Of a stretch of 22,348 nt of DNA, positions 15,561 to 22,348 are shown piece after piece. The position numbers and the translations under genes were made by a program. The notes under the pieces were generated by a model. The model did no database searches and was not told where the DNA came from. It was given only the letters and a program-made list of their open reading frames with translations. Source of the DNA: Bdellovibrionaceae bacterium UBA6502 (lineage in GTDB: Bacteria; Bdellovibrionota; Bdellovibrionia; Bdellovibrionales; UBA840); the NCBI GenBank assembly GCA_002436415.1, contig DJMA01000036.1, positions 1-22,348 on the forward strand, given 5' to 3'. Position 1 is the stretch's first letter; the number at the start of each line of letters is the position of its first letter.

Positions 15561-16009
15561 CGTATTGTACCAGTATCTCGTGGCACCAAAATACTACCGC
15601 TTTCCTCTCCGCCAGTAACACCATCAGGATCACTTCTTTGTATTACGTATTTTATGATGTCTGACTCTGTAATTCCATAATCCGAAAAAGAAATATTAGC
15701 CGACAATTTGCCACTGACTCTTGCCAAGCTTACACTATGACCTACAAGTGGATCACATCCGGCCTTTAAACGAATGCTACAAAAGAATATTTTAGTTTCG
15801 GAATCTTGATTGGAATCACCACTAAACTCAAAACTAACTTCAAGTTGGCTATGGCTGCCTGCTGATGCTTGAAAATTGGATAGCTCCAAAGATTTTTGCC
15901 CACTTATGGGATCTTTAACTGATTTAAAACCAGTACTCCCACCAGGACTTACAAAACATCCTGATAAAAACAGCGACATCAATACACAAATCAACAAACG
16001 TGAACTCAT
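12662..16009 (-). CDS. Giant delta-60 / beta-propeller repeat lipoprotein
   Basis: 1115 residues. A lipoprotein signal ends LSGC (Cys18), so it is membrane anchored, probably on the outer membrane. Residues 40-145 are a separate domain with two cysteines (FFCSIRLKAGCDP). From about 150 to the end run some 14 tandem repeats of about 69 residues, each with the core DSSGNIxIxGxTxGSLGEANAG, then DVFVAKITSSGxLDTSFSGDG and IxQLGNxTIG. These are the delta-60 (TIGR02608)/DUF5122 beta-propeller and SBBP-type repeats, so the protein should form two seven-bladed propellers or one long array. The first and last repeats are the most divergent. Such proteins are surface-exposed and probably bind partners. 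The start is supported by a weak AGGT; the gene is monocistronic. Confidence 0.9.
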   Translation of the reverse strand: MSSRLLICVLMSLFLSGCFVSPGGSTGFKSVKDPISGQKSLELSNFQASAGSHSQLEVSFEFSGDSNQDSETKIFFCSIRLKAGCDPLVGHSVSLARVSGKLSANISFSDYGITESDIIKYVIQRSDPDGVTGGEESGSILVPRDTGTIRKISQLGFNSFGLNAGGDEFISAAKFDSSGGVFLAGRTNSSLGEPNAGEEDVFVLKLTSSGSLDPNFNKGRVLQLGKLSIGDGANKADYVNDLKIDSSGNIVITGVTAGSLGETNAGYSDMFIARITPTGSLDTTFSDDGILQFGSETIGTAASGYESSAFFEFDSSGNIYIAGSTSGAIGEANAGNADVLVYKITSEGVLDTGFSGDGIFQLGNVSVGTGASGSESVTGLLVTSSGDLVIAGYTTGSLGEANAGLSDVFIAKIKSTGVLDTSFNGSGILQLGNVSVGAGANSYDISNSISFDSSENILLGGATTGSIGEANGALAPDIFVAKITSSGVLDTSFGGDGIIQLGNITIGSAAIGFENIYDLEVDSSNKVLISGSTQGSIGEASGGSYDALIVRLTSNGALDTSFSSDGMLQFGSVTIGAASYSADHANVSLLDSSGNIFIAGQTIGSMGELASGGMDLFLAKLNSSGALDSSYSDNGIFQLGKESLGAGNSGDEEIHSMDLDASGNIYLAGQTNSFFGEESGGFDDVFVIKLTPGGVLDPSFSGDGILQLGKSTIGSGASNNDSVSAILVDSSGNVYIGGETQGALGEANAGQSDVFVAKITSAGELDPSFGGSGVVQLGNSTLGVRASKIDRLTTMKFSSTGDLIIGGYTGGDFGETNANSSGSSADIFVAKLTTNGFLDASFSGDGIVQLGDTTIGANASSVDYLRSMEIDASDNLYLGGHTYGSLGEANAGSADIFVIKLTSAGALDTSFSGDGIIQLGNVTIGAGASASDYLSELILDSSDRPLLVGYTFGSLGEANAGGADILIARITSSGALDTSFSVDGIVQLGNLTMGSVANGNDFGVAMQLDASGKIFLGGSTASSLEEPIGGDRDAFVVKLTTSGALDNSFGGNGLIQFGTTTMGSKADGDDYLTEMSTDSSGNLVFSGLTTGSFAEAHAGGFDIFVGIMSATGSFD

Positions 16010-16260
16010 ACCTAATTCATCGGACTTTAGTTGAAAAATTATAGCTAAAAAAAGAGAGGCTTTTAAAAAATATAAATTTAATTTTGAACGTAAAGTAAAC
16101 TTAGTAAAAAAATCTCATTTTGATTTAAGAATATTTCCGATAAATGAGTTTGGTTTCATGAATCATTAACTTTTGCAAATATAGAGTTCAGTTCCCTGAT
16201 TTCTTTTTTTTGAAGTCATTGTTGTCCTAAAATAAATATAAAAGCAAATTAAACATTAAT

Positions 16261-16280
16261 TATTTTGACCTGGCAAAATA
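16261..16280. repeat. Short inverted repeat after the PA14 gene
   Basis: TATTTTG (16261-16267) and CAAAATA (16274-16280) make a 7-bp stem with a 6-nt loop, 23 nt after the stop of the PA14 gene. It is AT-rich and lacks a U-run, so it is at most a weak terminator. The remaining gap to 16009 is AT-rich with nothing else seen. Confidence 0.3.
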
Positions 16281-16302
16281 CCAATGCATAATGCTACTTA
16301 CT

Positions 16303-17256
16303 TTAAAAATCACTAAAACGTAGTAAATTGTCTGCCGTTAAAATTCTCCAATCATCTTGGTAAGCATTGTACCAATCGGTATTCTCTAAAGGGACTTTTC
16401 TTGTTTCCGGATCTGTTCGAAAATCACCAAAAAAGTTAGCGTTAGTAATTCCGCAAGAATCTTTGTTGTCAGCATTTTTATCCGACTCTATCATTCCCTG
16501 TTCAAAGCGTCTCCACATCATATTGAGCGCTATAGCGTTTCTAGGGCCCTGAAAATATTGTAGCTGCACTGGATAGGCTTTGCCTTTTTCAAGGTAAACA
16601 AGCTGCTCTGAGCATTTCATTTTAGCTGAATGGTATCCATCATTATCAACAAGCATTTGCATAGCGCCATTGCCTGTATCCATCGAAAACGTGGAACCAT
16701 CATCAGAAACAAGTGCAAACTGGTACCAACCCTCTTCTTGCTCTTCGGAAAGATAGATTACAGCCTTCAAATCTAAAGCAAAGTACTCAAACAATAATTC
16801 TCCCTGCTCGTTTTTCAAAAAGTCGTCTTCAAATTTAAATCCTATATTGTATTCTTGTGTGGGGTAAAAAAGTTGAGGGAATACTAGGTAGGAGTTTTCT
16901 TCATTTACCTTGTAGCCAAGCTCGAAATAAGCATTTAGATTTCTGTTTTCGGTTAAGGTTGCTCGCTCAAAATCAAGAGTATAAAGATCGCCAAAAAATC
17001 CTCGGTCACAGTTTTCGATACTGTTTTGAAATGGGTCACATAAAATTTTATCATCTTCAATATTGGGAGCATCTATATCACTCACCGGGTCCTCTGGCGT
17101 GACTACAGGAGTGTTCAAATCATCGACTAAGTCATCATTTTCTATTGAAGCAATTGCCCTAGCATCTGTAAACTCAATTGGGTTACTGCAATTTTGGTAC
17201 GAAAGAATCAAAAGCAAGCTGCTGAATAAAATAGAAAATTTTGTTGTGAAGTACAT
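16303..17256 (-). CDS. PA14-domain lipoprotein
   Basis: 317 residues. The N-terminus is a hydrophobic signal ending SYQNC (Cys23), a lipobox-like end of a type I associate with Bdellovibrio-type lipoproteins. A low-complexity acidic linker follows (about 35-70, DDLVDDLNTP...). The PA14 core occupies about 158-250: AVIYLSEEQEEGWYQFALVSDDGSTF, DNDGYHS, then AYPVQLQYFQGPRNAIALNMMW. PA14 is a beta-sandwich, often carbohydrate-binding, found in adhesins and glycosidases. A C-terminal extension (250-317) with Cys residues follows. GGAGGGGG before the ATG is a very strong ribosome-binding site. The protein is probably surface-exposed and recognises glycans; its partner is unknown. Confidence 0.85.
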   Translation of the reverse strand: MYFTTKFSILFSSLLLILSYQNCSNPIEFTDARAIASIENDDLVDDLNTPVVTPEDPVSDIDAPNIEDDKILCDPFQNSIENCDRGFFGDLYTLDFERATLTENRNLNAYFELGYKVNEENSYLVFPQLFYPTQEYNIGFKFEDDFLKNEQGELLFEYFALDLKAVIYLSEEQEEGWYQFALVSDDGSTFSMDTGNGAMQMLVDNDGYHSAKMKCSEQLVYLEKGKAYPVQLQYFQGPRNAIALNMMWRRFEQGMIESDKNADNKDSCGITNANFFGDFRTDPETRKVPLENTDWYNAYQDDWRILTADNLLRFSDF

Positions 17257-17643
17257 TCCCCCTCCAAATCATTGTACTATATAATAAAAGCTGCATTAAT
17301 TATGCCTAGGCAAAGGCCCTTACAAACAACACAATAGAGCTGAGCGCCAAGCTTACTGTCTTGGTGACTAACTTATTAAGTACTGTCTTAAAAATTGATA
17401 TTTTACAGGAAAAATCCAAATAAAACTGTAGTTCTCAGATCAAAATAAAGACCTTTAAAAATGTGCATAAACCTACACATATGCATCACATTAAATAAAA
17501 AAATAAGCTTCGCTTATATGCTTTTAACATTATTTTTAATCTAAGACTGAAAGTGCTGTCTGTGGCTTCTGAATGAATGAAGCGATTGCCTTTAAAAAAA
17601 ATTATTATTTTTGAGAGCCGCCCTGACTTGGTAAAATATAAAT
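17257..17643. other. Intergenic region between divergent genes
   Basis: Nearly 390 nt, AT-rich. Near the PA14 gene a TATAAT-like stretch (17280-17285) may belong to a promoter. CCAAG/CTTGG (17350-17367) can form a short hairpin. The right end carries TTGAGA (17611-17616) and TAAAAT (17632-17637), 15 nt apart, a possible promoter for the small gene at 17644. No ORF with a ribosome-binding site was seen. Confidence 0.35.
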
Positions 17644-17931
17644 ATGAAAACAATGATAGAAACACTACAACAATTAAAGAAAGAAGGCTTCACTGAAAAC
17701 TTAATGGTGAGAAGCGGAAACCTAATGAATTCCTCTAGGACACTACTGCCAGAGGATCACTTAGAGTTGGTCGAAACTCATCGAATTGAGAGTGATTCAG
17801 ATCCTATGCACCAAAGTATCTTATATGCGATTCGCTGTAAAAATCCCGATATGAAAGGGGTTCTGATAAACAGTTATGGCTCCTACTCAGACAAAGAAAC
17901 AAATCAGTTTGTTGAGAAAAACTTTGAGTAA
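17644..17931 (+). CDS. Small conserved protein, PRPP-synthetase-labelled family
   Basis: 95 residues, soluble, no signal peptide. The pattern LQQLKKEGFTENL, then LLPEDHLELVETHRIE, then SILYAIRCKNPDMKGVLINSYGSYSD resembles a family of roughly 100-residue proteins often labelled phosphoribosylpyrophosphate synthetase in databases, although they lack that enzyme's domains; the label should not be trusted. The real function is unknown to me. There is no Shine-Dalgarno sequence before the ATG; a -10-like TAAAAT ends 6 nt upstream, so the transcript may be leaderless. It is followed by a strong terminator and convergent with the 191-residue secreted-protein gene. Confidence 0.75.
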   Translation: MKTMIETLQQLKKEGFTENLMVRSGNLMNSSRTLLPEDHLELVETHRIESDSDPMHQSILYAIRCKNPDMKGVLINSYGSYSDKETNQFVEKNFE

Positions 17932-17964
17932 TAGATATTTCGCAGGCCCTAAACGCTTAAAGGA

Positions 17965-18006
17965 GGCCTCTGGTTTTTATTTTCAGAGGCCCAATCTTTT
18001 ATTTTT
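17965..18006 (+). terminator. Rho-independent terminator
   Basis: GGCCTCTG (17965-17972) and CAGAGGCC (17984-17991) form a perfect 8-bp GC-rich stem with an 11-nt loop, followed by a T-rich stretch (CAATCTTTTATTTTT). It ends the small plus-strand gene; in the other orientation it may also help end the convergent minus-strand operon. Confidence 0.8.
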
Positions 18007-18574
18007 GTAAATCTCTTAAAACTTGTGAGAAAAGTATCTCGCGAATTTTTTTTGCCGCTTCAATGGCTGAAGCATTTGTTGGTTCATATTCTACTTGAAA
18101 AAGACAATTTAGCTTTTCTTCGTAAAGAACCCTATAATCTCTTTCAATGAATGAACTCTGCTTTTTATCAAAAAAATAAACTCCACTCAGACGAAAGCCG
18201 CGAGCTGGTCCTCCTAGTCGACACTTAATATCTGATTTAGGATATCGAATTATACCGCCAGAAGAAGTCTCTAGGCTCAACAAAGCTCGCTTCTCTTCTA
18301 GTTCCCTAGCCAGCTCTTTGGGTAAAACCATTTTCTTTTCATCGTACTGAATTTGATAATGGCAAGTTTCAGAAAAAACGGGCCTCTCACTGCAGGATAA
18401 AAATTTAATATTATCAATTTCTTTCGAACTGCTAGCTGGGGAATTCATCGGCCACTCTTCAACGAGCTCTAGCTCTAGTACCGACTTCGCCGCTTGCAAA
18501 GGCATTGCCATTAAATTCGATGTGTTAATAAAAATAGGTAGAATAATTGCACACGAAAGCATTAGTTTCTTCAT
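17999..18574 (-). CDS. Secreted protein of unknown function, operon partner
   Basis: 191 residues. A signal peptide spans 1-23 (MKKLMLSCAIILPIFINTSN, then LMA), so it is exported. The mature part has four cysteines (FLSCSERP, SETCHYQ, DIKCRLGG, KLNCLFQ) that could make two disulfides, and a beta-rich centre with SGGIIRYPKSDIKCRLGGPA. The C-terminal helix (SAIEAAKKIREILFSQVL) is amphipathic. I recognise no family. An AAGGAGG ribosome-binding site lies 7 nt from the ATG. The gene is 50 nt downstream of the Gly-run secreted protein and on the same strand, so the two are probably co-transcribed under the divergent regulator. Confidence 0.75.
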   Translation of the reverse strand: MKKLMLSCAIILPIFINTSNLMAMPLQAAKSVLELELVEEWPMNSPASSSKEIDNIKFLSCSERPVFSETCHYQIQYDEKKMVLPKELARELEEKRALLSLETSSGGIIRYPKSDIKCRLGGPARGFRLSGVYFFDKKQSSFIERDYRVLYEEKLNCLFQVEYEPTNASAIEAAKKIREILFSQVLRDLQK

Positions 18575-18624
18575 AGAAAACCTCCTTAATTGCTATTTGT
18601 TATTTATTTTTTGTTTTAAGAACA

Positions 18625-19899
18625 TTAATTGGGTGCTTGAAGCTCACAAAAGGCACTGATACGGAATGGCAAAACTGGCGACTCAGCATCTTTTAAAATT
18701 TCATTCACAATGAATCGATCTCTTTCAGCGCTATCCGAAAGGCCAAGTTCCTGCCCTGCAATGGAGTAAAAAGATCCGACAATATTATTGGAATTGTATT
18801 TACTAAAGAGCTCACCCGCATAGGCAGCGTAGTTCAAGCTATATGAATTTTTATTCATCAAATCCTCAAGATTACTCATTGGAACTGAAAGAATAAAGCT
18901 TACCGAAGAGCTGTGGTCATCCAACTTAATCTTGGTATCGACTGATGAGTGAATCAAAGTTCTTTCAGCATTTTGTCTTAGCTCATACAGCTTCCATTGT
19001 AGCTCAGCCATAGAAGGTCTTCTAAATAGATTTCGCGAAGCTCCTCCGCTACCATAGCTGTAGTAAGCATTAAAAAGACTTAACTCAAACTCGATTTCGT
19101 ATTCAAAGGTTTGTAGCTTATCTTTATCACTTTCAGAAGATTGGATGTACCATTTCACCGGTAATTTAGATTTAAGGCTTTTGATTTTATAGTCTTGAAT
19201 GTAACGGTAACATTTACCTGTATCCTCAGCTTTAATTGCGCAAGGAGGATTAGGGTTTAAACTTTCTGGAGCTGGTAAATTGAAATATTCTCTGTGAATA
19301 GGAGCATCTCTAACGAACCAGTCTGAGTAACTGGAGGCGTTTCTTTGTCGAATCAAATGGACATACTTAATGCTAGCGCCACATTGAAAATTATTTGCTT
19401 CAAATGCTACTTCCATTTTCTCTGGTGGTAAAATCTTTCGACTGATCCGAGCATTTTTATCTGCAATTTTAGCCAAGCCCATGAATTCGTGTAGAATCAA
19501 ATAATGAAAACTAAATCCTGAATCTAAAATAGAATTCCAGGCGTCTTGATTTAACTCAATCTTATTCGAAGTTGGATAGTTCTTAGCATCAACCAACTCT
19601 TTGAAGCCATTTTCATAGGTAAATAAGTCTTTATCAAGGATTTCAACACTGACCAGATCCTCATCCATTTTCTCTAAGATCTTGTCGATCTGTTCTGTGC
19701 TTAAAATTTTATTTTCTTTGGATTTATAAGCTTTCAATTCTGGAATGATTTTAGATTCGACGATATACCAAAACTTAGACTTGGTAAAACTCCCTCCGCC
19801 TCCGTCTTTAGCTCCCGCAAAACAAACTTGAGAACTTACTAAAATCAGAAGCAGATTAAATGCTATAAAAATTCTTTTAAAAATCATTTTATTCATCAT
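18625..19899 (-). CDS. Secreted protein with Gly4 run, beside a TIGR02147 regulator
   Basis: 424 residues from the ATG at 19899, chosen over one at 19920 because GAGGAA lies 5 nt upstream and because it gives a proper signal peptide (1-28, ending VCFA). GGGG (33-36) follows within a few residues, as in the Gly5 protein at 10347-11768. Further shared motifs are NYPTSNK (108-114) and a hydrophobic helix with HE (FHYLILHEFMGLAKI, 131-145), here possibly a degenerate metal site. A Cys-rich centre (PCAIKAEDTGKCYRY) follows. Function unknown; exported. It is divergent from the regulator at 20040, with 140 bp between, and heads an operon with the 191-residue protein. Confidence 0.75.
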   Translation of the reverse strand: MMNKMIFKRIFIAFNLLLILVSSQVCFAGAKDGGGGSFTKSKFWYIVESKIIPELKAYKSKENKILSTEQIDKILEKMDEDLVSVEILDKDLFTYENGFKELVDAKNYPTSNKIELNQDAWNSILDSGFSFHYLILHEFMGLAKIADKNARISRKILPPEKMEVAFEANNFQCGASIKYVHLIRQRNASSYSDWFVRDAPIHREYFNLPAPESLNPNPPCAIKAEDTGKCYRYIQDYKIKSLKSKLPVKWYIQSSESDKDKLQTFEYEIEFELSLFNAYYSYGSGGASRNLFRRPSMAELQWKLYELRQNAERTLIHSSVDTKIKLDDHSSSVSFILSVPMSNLEDLMNKNSYSLNYAAYAGELFSKYNSNNIVGSFYSIAGQELGLSDSAERDRFIVNEILKDAESPVLPFRISAFCELQAPN

Positions 19900-19964
19900 T
19901 GGTTCCTCGCAATTTAACACAAAGTTTTAAAGATCATATTCAGATAAAAAAAATAGGATAGATT

Positions 19965-20010
19965 TTGTTAGTTAATTGTTATATAATTCATTAAGCAAAC
20001 AGTTAATTTA
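19965..20010. promoter_or_regulatory. Divergent promoter region with AGTTAATT direct repeats
   Basis: AGTTAATT occurs at 19970-19977 and 20001-20008, 31 bp apart (about three helical turns), flanking TATAAT at 19982-19987. This is a plausible operator for the TIGR02147 regulator over the divergent pair; binding is inference. Confidence 0.35.
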
Positions 20011-20039
20011 AAGAAATAACTCAATAAAAATAGGTAGAT

Positions 20040-20840
20040 ATGGATGTGTTTTTATCAAAAAACTATCGAAAACAGCTGAAAGAAAGACTGAAATCTTTTC
20101 CAAACAATGGCTATGGGCAATCCAAAAAGCTTGCTGAGTACCTAAATGTTAGTACCGCCTATATAAGTCAGGTACTGGCAGAGGATCGTCACCTCTCAAC
20201 CGATCAAGCCTTTTTAGTTTGCGAGTTCCTAGATTACACAAAACTGGAAACCTCCTATTTTATGAAACTCATCGACTGTGAAAGAGCCTCGAATCACAAA
20301 TACAAAAAATGGTTAGAGCTTGAGTTAGAAAAAATAAGAAAAGAAGCTTCGGAAGTTTCAAAGAGAATACATTTTGATAAGGAACTTTCTTTAGAGGATA
20401 AGGCAATATTCTATTCCGATTGGTACTACTCTGCAATTCGTATGCATTGTTCAATTTCAGATAAAAATCTAGAGGAACTGGTTGAAGCTTTAGGAATATC
20501 AAAAAAGTTAACAAAAGATGCTATAAGCTTTTTATTATCAAAAAACTTATTAATAAAAACCAATGAAAAGTACAGAATAAGTACTTCCTCCACTCACCTG
20601 GGCAGCGATTCACCTTTGGTTAAGCTCCATCATCAAAATTGGCGGAAAAAAGCCGTTGAACGTTGCATGGAGGAAAATGAAAATAAAATTCACTACAGCT
20701 CGCCAATGACTCTTTCCAAAAAAGACTCTGTAAAGATAAAAAACCTTCTTCTAGCCTGCATCCAAGATATCGGAGAACTGGTTGATCCCTCTCCAGAAGA
20801 AGAGTTCATGTGCTTAAATGTAGACTGGTTTAAGGTGTAG
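20040..20840 (+). CDS. TIGR02147/DUF4423 family regulator, second copy
   Basis: 266 residues. The N-terminus (1-65) is a helix-turn-helix: YRKQLKERLKSFPNNGYGQS, then KKLAEYLNVSTAYISQVLAEDR. The middle carries the family's YSDWYYSAIRMHCSI (120-134) and a wing-like segment SFLLSKNLLIKTNEKYRIS; the end SPEEEFMCLNVDWFKV is the DUF4423 tail. It is a cytoplasmic DNA-binding regulator paralogous to the one at 11765-12496, but only distantly similar in detail. It is divergent from the Gly-run operon and probably controls it from the shared 140-bp region. Only a weak AGGTAG precedes the ATG. Confidence 0.85.
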   Translation: MDVFLSKNYRKQLKERLKSFPNNGYGQSKKLAEYLNVSTAYISQVLAEDRHLSTDQAFLVCEFLDYTKLETSYFMKLIDCERASNHKYKKWLELELEKIRKEASEVSKRIHFDKELSLEDKAIFYSDWYYSAIRMHCSISDKNLEELVEALGISKKLTKDAISFLLSKNLLIKTNEKYRISTSSTHLGSDSPLVKLHHQNWRKKAVERCMEENENKIHYSSPMTLSKKDSVKIKNLLLACIQDIGELVDPSPEEEFMCLNVDWFKV

Positions 20841-21033
20841 GCCATTTCCTTAAAACTAAATTTACTGACGCCAAGACTTATCTCTGTCTAAGCCAAGGCC
20901 ATAGATTTTAAAAGGGCAAATAAAGTAATCTTTAGTAGAAAAAGTCTTAATTAGGAGGCTTTTGAATTTTTGGCTCTATTCAATCGCTTTCTATAAAACA
21001 GATCCTATTTCAAGAACTAGATTCCTCAGGGAC

Positions 21034-21087
21034 TATACTTATAATTTCCACAGGGAAAAGGCTTTTCTCTAGGTTTCGATACCTAGA
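21034..21087 (+). promoter_or_regulatory. Promoter and leader hairpin of the helicase gene
   Basis: TATACT (21034-21039) and TATAAT (21040-21045) give a good -10; no clear -35 is seen. A perfect 7-bp hairpin, TCTAGGT (21068-21074) with ACCTAGA (21081-21087), lies 40 nt before the ATG in the probable leader. Cold-responsive helicase mRNAs often have structured leaders; that link is inference. Confidence 0.4.
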
Positions 21088-21127
21088 CATGGTATTTATT
21101 TGCCAATAAAACCACCAAGGAATAAAA

Positions 21128-22300
21128 ATGGCTAATATATCAAAAAACTTTAAAAGCTTTAAGCTATCCCCTAGCCTTGAAGACGCGATCGAAAATCTAG
21201 GCTACCGAGAACCTACTGAGGTTCAAAAACTTGCAATACCAGCCATTTTAAGCGGTATAGACTTGGTGGTTAGTGCACAAACAGGTACGGGTAAAACAGC
21301 TGCCTTTTGTCTTCCTATCATAGAAAACCTTTTGCATTCAGAGACTAGAAAAGCCTTGGTCTTAGTTCCAACAAGAGAAATCGGAATTCAAATCAATGAT
21401 TTTATAAAAGAAGTCTGCCAGGATATTTCCGATTTTAAAACTGCACTTCTCATTGGTGGTGAACCAGTAAAAAAACAAGAAAAAGCTCTTAGCTACAATC
21501 CTAGGATCATAATTGCAAGCCCTGGTCGATTGGTAGATTTAATGGAACGAGGTCTTGTAAAGCTAAACAACACAGGCTTTTTAGTTATCGACGAAGCTGA
21601 TCGCTTACTAGATATGGGCTTCCTGCCACAGCTAAATCAAATTGTAAATAATCTTCCGCCAAAAAGGCAGAGCCTTCTTTTTTCAGCTACCATCAACGCT
21701 GATACAACTGCCATTGCAAAGGCTTATACCAGAAAAGCACAAAGTATATTATTAAGCCACTCAAAATCAGCAGCATTAAAGTTGGAAGTTTTAAGTTTAA
21801 ACACCACCAAAGAGATGAAGTTTGATAAACTCCTCGATGAATTAAACTCCAGAGAAGGTTCTGTGATTTTATTTTCAAAAACTAAGCAAGAGGTAGAATT
21901 TCTTTATGAGGAACTTAAGGCATACGCCTACCCTTTAAACCGTATTCACGGTGATCGAACGCAGGCGCAAAGAAGTTCCGCCGTAAAATCTTTAAAAAAT
22001 GCTGAGATAAGAATTTTAGTAGCTACTGATGTAGCGGCAAGAGGATTAGACATACCAGCCATTGAATATGTATTTAACTATGAACCTCCGCAATTGCCCG
22101 AAGATTATACTCACAGAATTGGAAGAACCGCACGAGCTGGGGCATCAGGACAAGTTTTGAATTTTATCACCCCTGAAAACCAGAATGCTTGGGAAATCTG
22201 CCTTGAAGGCGCCCAAAAATTTACAGGCAAAAAATCTGTTAAAAAGGCTGGGCCTAAGAAAAAGAAAAGTTCCTTTCAATACAGATCTAAAAAAAAGTAA
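21128..22300 (+). CDS. DEAD-box ATP-dependent RNA helicase
   Basis: 390 residues. It unwinds RNA duplexes with ATP in ribosome assembly or mRNA decay and is often important in the cold. The motifs are all present: Q motif region F11-Q33, I AQTGTGKT (50-57), Ia PTRE (81-84), GG (110-111), Ib SPGR (131-134), II DEAD (155-158), III SAT (186-188), IV VILFSK (246-251), V ATDVAARGLD (299-308) and VI HRIGRTAR (329-336). The C-terminal tail is short, basic and lysine-rich (GPKKKKSSFQYRSKKK), as in RhlE-type helicases. AAGGA precedes the ATG. Monocistronic. The subfamily is not certain. Confidence 0.96.
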   Translation: MANISKNFKSFKLSPSLEDAIENLGYREPTEVQKLAIPAILSGIDLVVSAQTGTGKTAAFCLPIIENLLHSETRKALVLVPTREIGIQINDFIKEVCQDISDFKTALLIGGEPVKKQEKALSYNPRIIIASPGRLVDLMERGLVKLNNTGFLVIDEADRLLDMGFLPQLNQIVNNLPPKRQSLLFSATINADTTAIAKAYTRKAQSILLSHSKSAALKLEVLSLNTTKEMKFDKLLDELNSREGSVILFSKTKQEVEFLYEELKAYAYPLNRIHGDRTQAQRSSAVKSLKNAEIRILVATDVAARGLDIPAIEYVFNYEPPQLPEDYTHRIGRTARAGASGQVLNFITPENQNAWEICLEGAQKFTGKKSVKKAGPKKKKSSFQYRSKKK

Positions 22301-22348
22301 ACTAAGAACAAAAAAAGGGAGCTCTAGTGATCTGTACCCTATAATTTG

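Noticed and set aside
12846..15680. Several plus-strand open frames opposite the repeat lipoprotein
   Set aside because: They recur at repeat spacing and are proline/serine-rich reverse readings of the tandem repeats, without ribosome-binding sites.

Overview
The window reads as a piece of a low-G+C genome of the Bdellovibrionota (Bdellovibrio-like predators and relatives). This is an inference from gene content. It contains two TIGR02147/DUF4423 regulators, several secreted proteins or lipoproteins (one with the lipobox-like end YQNC), a delta-60 repeat lipoprotein and many unrecognised signal-peptide proteins. No rRNA, tRNA, CRISPR array, phage gene or transposase gene was seen.

Layout. 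24-1358 (-): M48-like zinc-metalloprotease lipoprotein. 1634-2225 (+): higBA toxin-antitoxin pair with a palindromic operator, bracketed by an imperfect direct repeat. 2381-3111 (-): small-gene cluster made of a frame-disrupted small ORF, a zinc-ribbon protein and a cold-shock protein, ended by a clear terminator. 3543-4523 (-): M14 carboxypeptidase-like enzyme. 4661-5308 (-): SWIM zinc finger fused to a C-terminal J domain. 5777-6616 (+): TraB/GumN-family protein, preceded by a G+C-rich block that can fold. 7156-8304 (+): secreted protein of unknown function, convergent with 8352-9803 (-), an exported HtrA-like protease. 10077-10250: a well-preserved MITE (25-bp perfect terminal inverted repeats, 9-bp target duplication) with a decayed relative beside it.

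10347-12496 (-): a TIGR02147 regulator overlapping by 4 nt a secreted protein with a Gly5 run. 12662-16009 (-): 1115-residue lipoprotein with about 14 delta-60/beta-propeller repeats. 16303-17256 (-): PA14-domain lipoprotein. 17644-17931 (+): small conserved protein with a good terminator. 17999-19899 (-): two secreted proteins in a probable operon, the first with a Gly4 run. 20040-20840 (+): a second TIGR02147 regulator, divergent from that operon. 21128-22300 (+): DEAD-box RNA helicase.

The main theme is the cell envelope and exterior: about nine of the twenty genes encode exported or lipid-anchored products. The most suggestive pattern is the repeated pairing of a TIGR02147 regulator with an exported protein that has a Gly4-5 run just after its signal peptide and shares further short motifs. 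It occurs once as an overlapping operon and once divergently, about 6 kb apart, with the two surface lipoproteins between. The best undescribed-system candidates are this module, the disrupted small ORF ahead of the zinc-ribbon/cold-shock genes, the SWIM-J fusion and the MITE.
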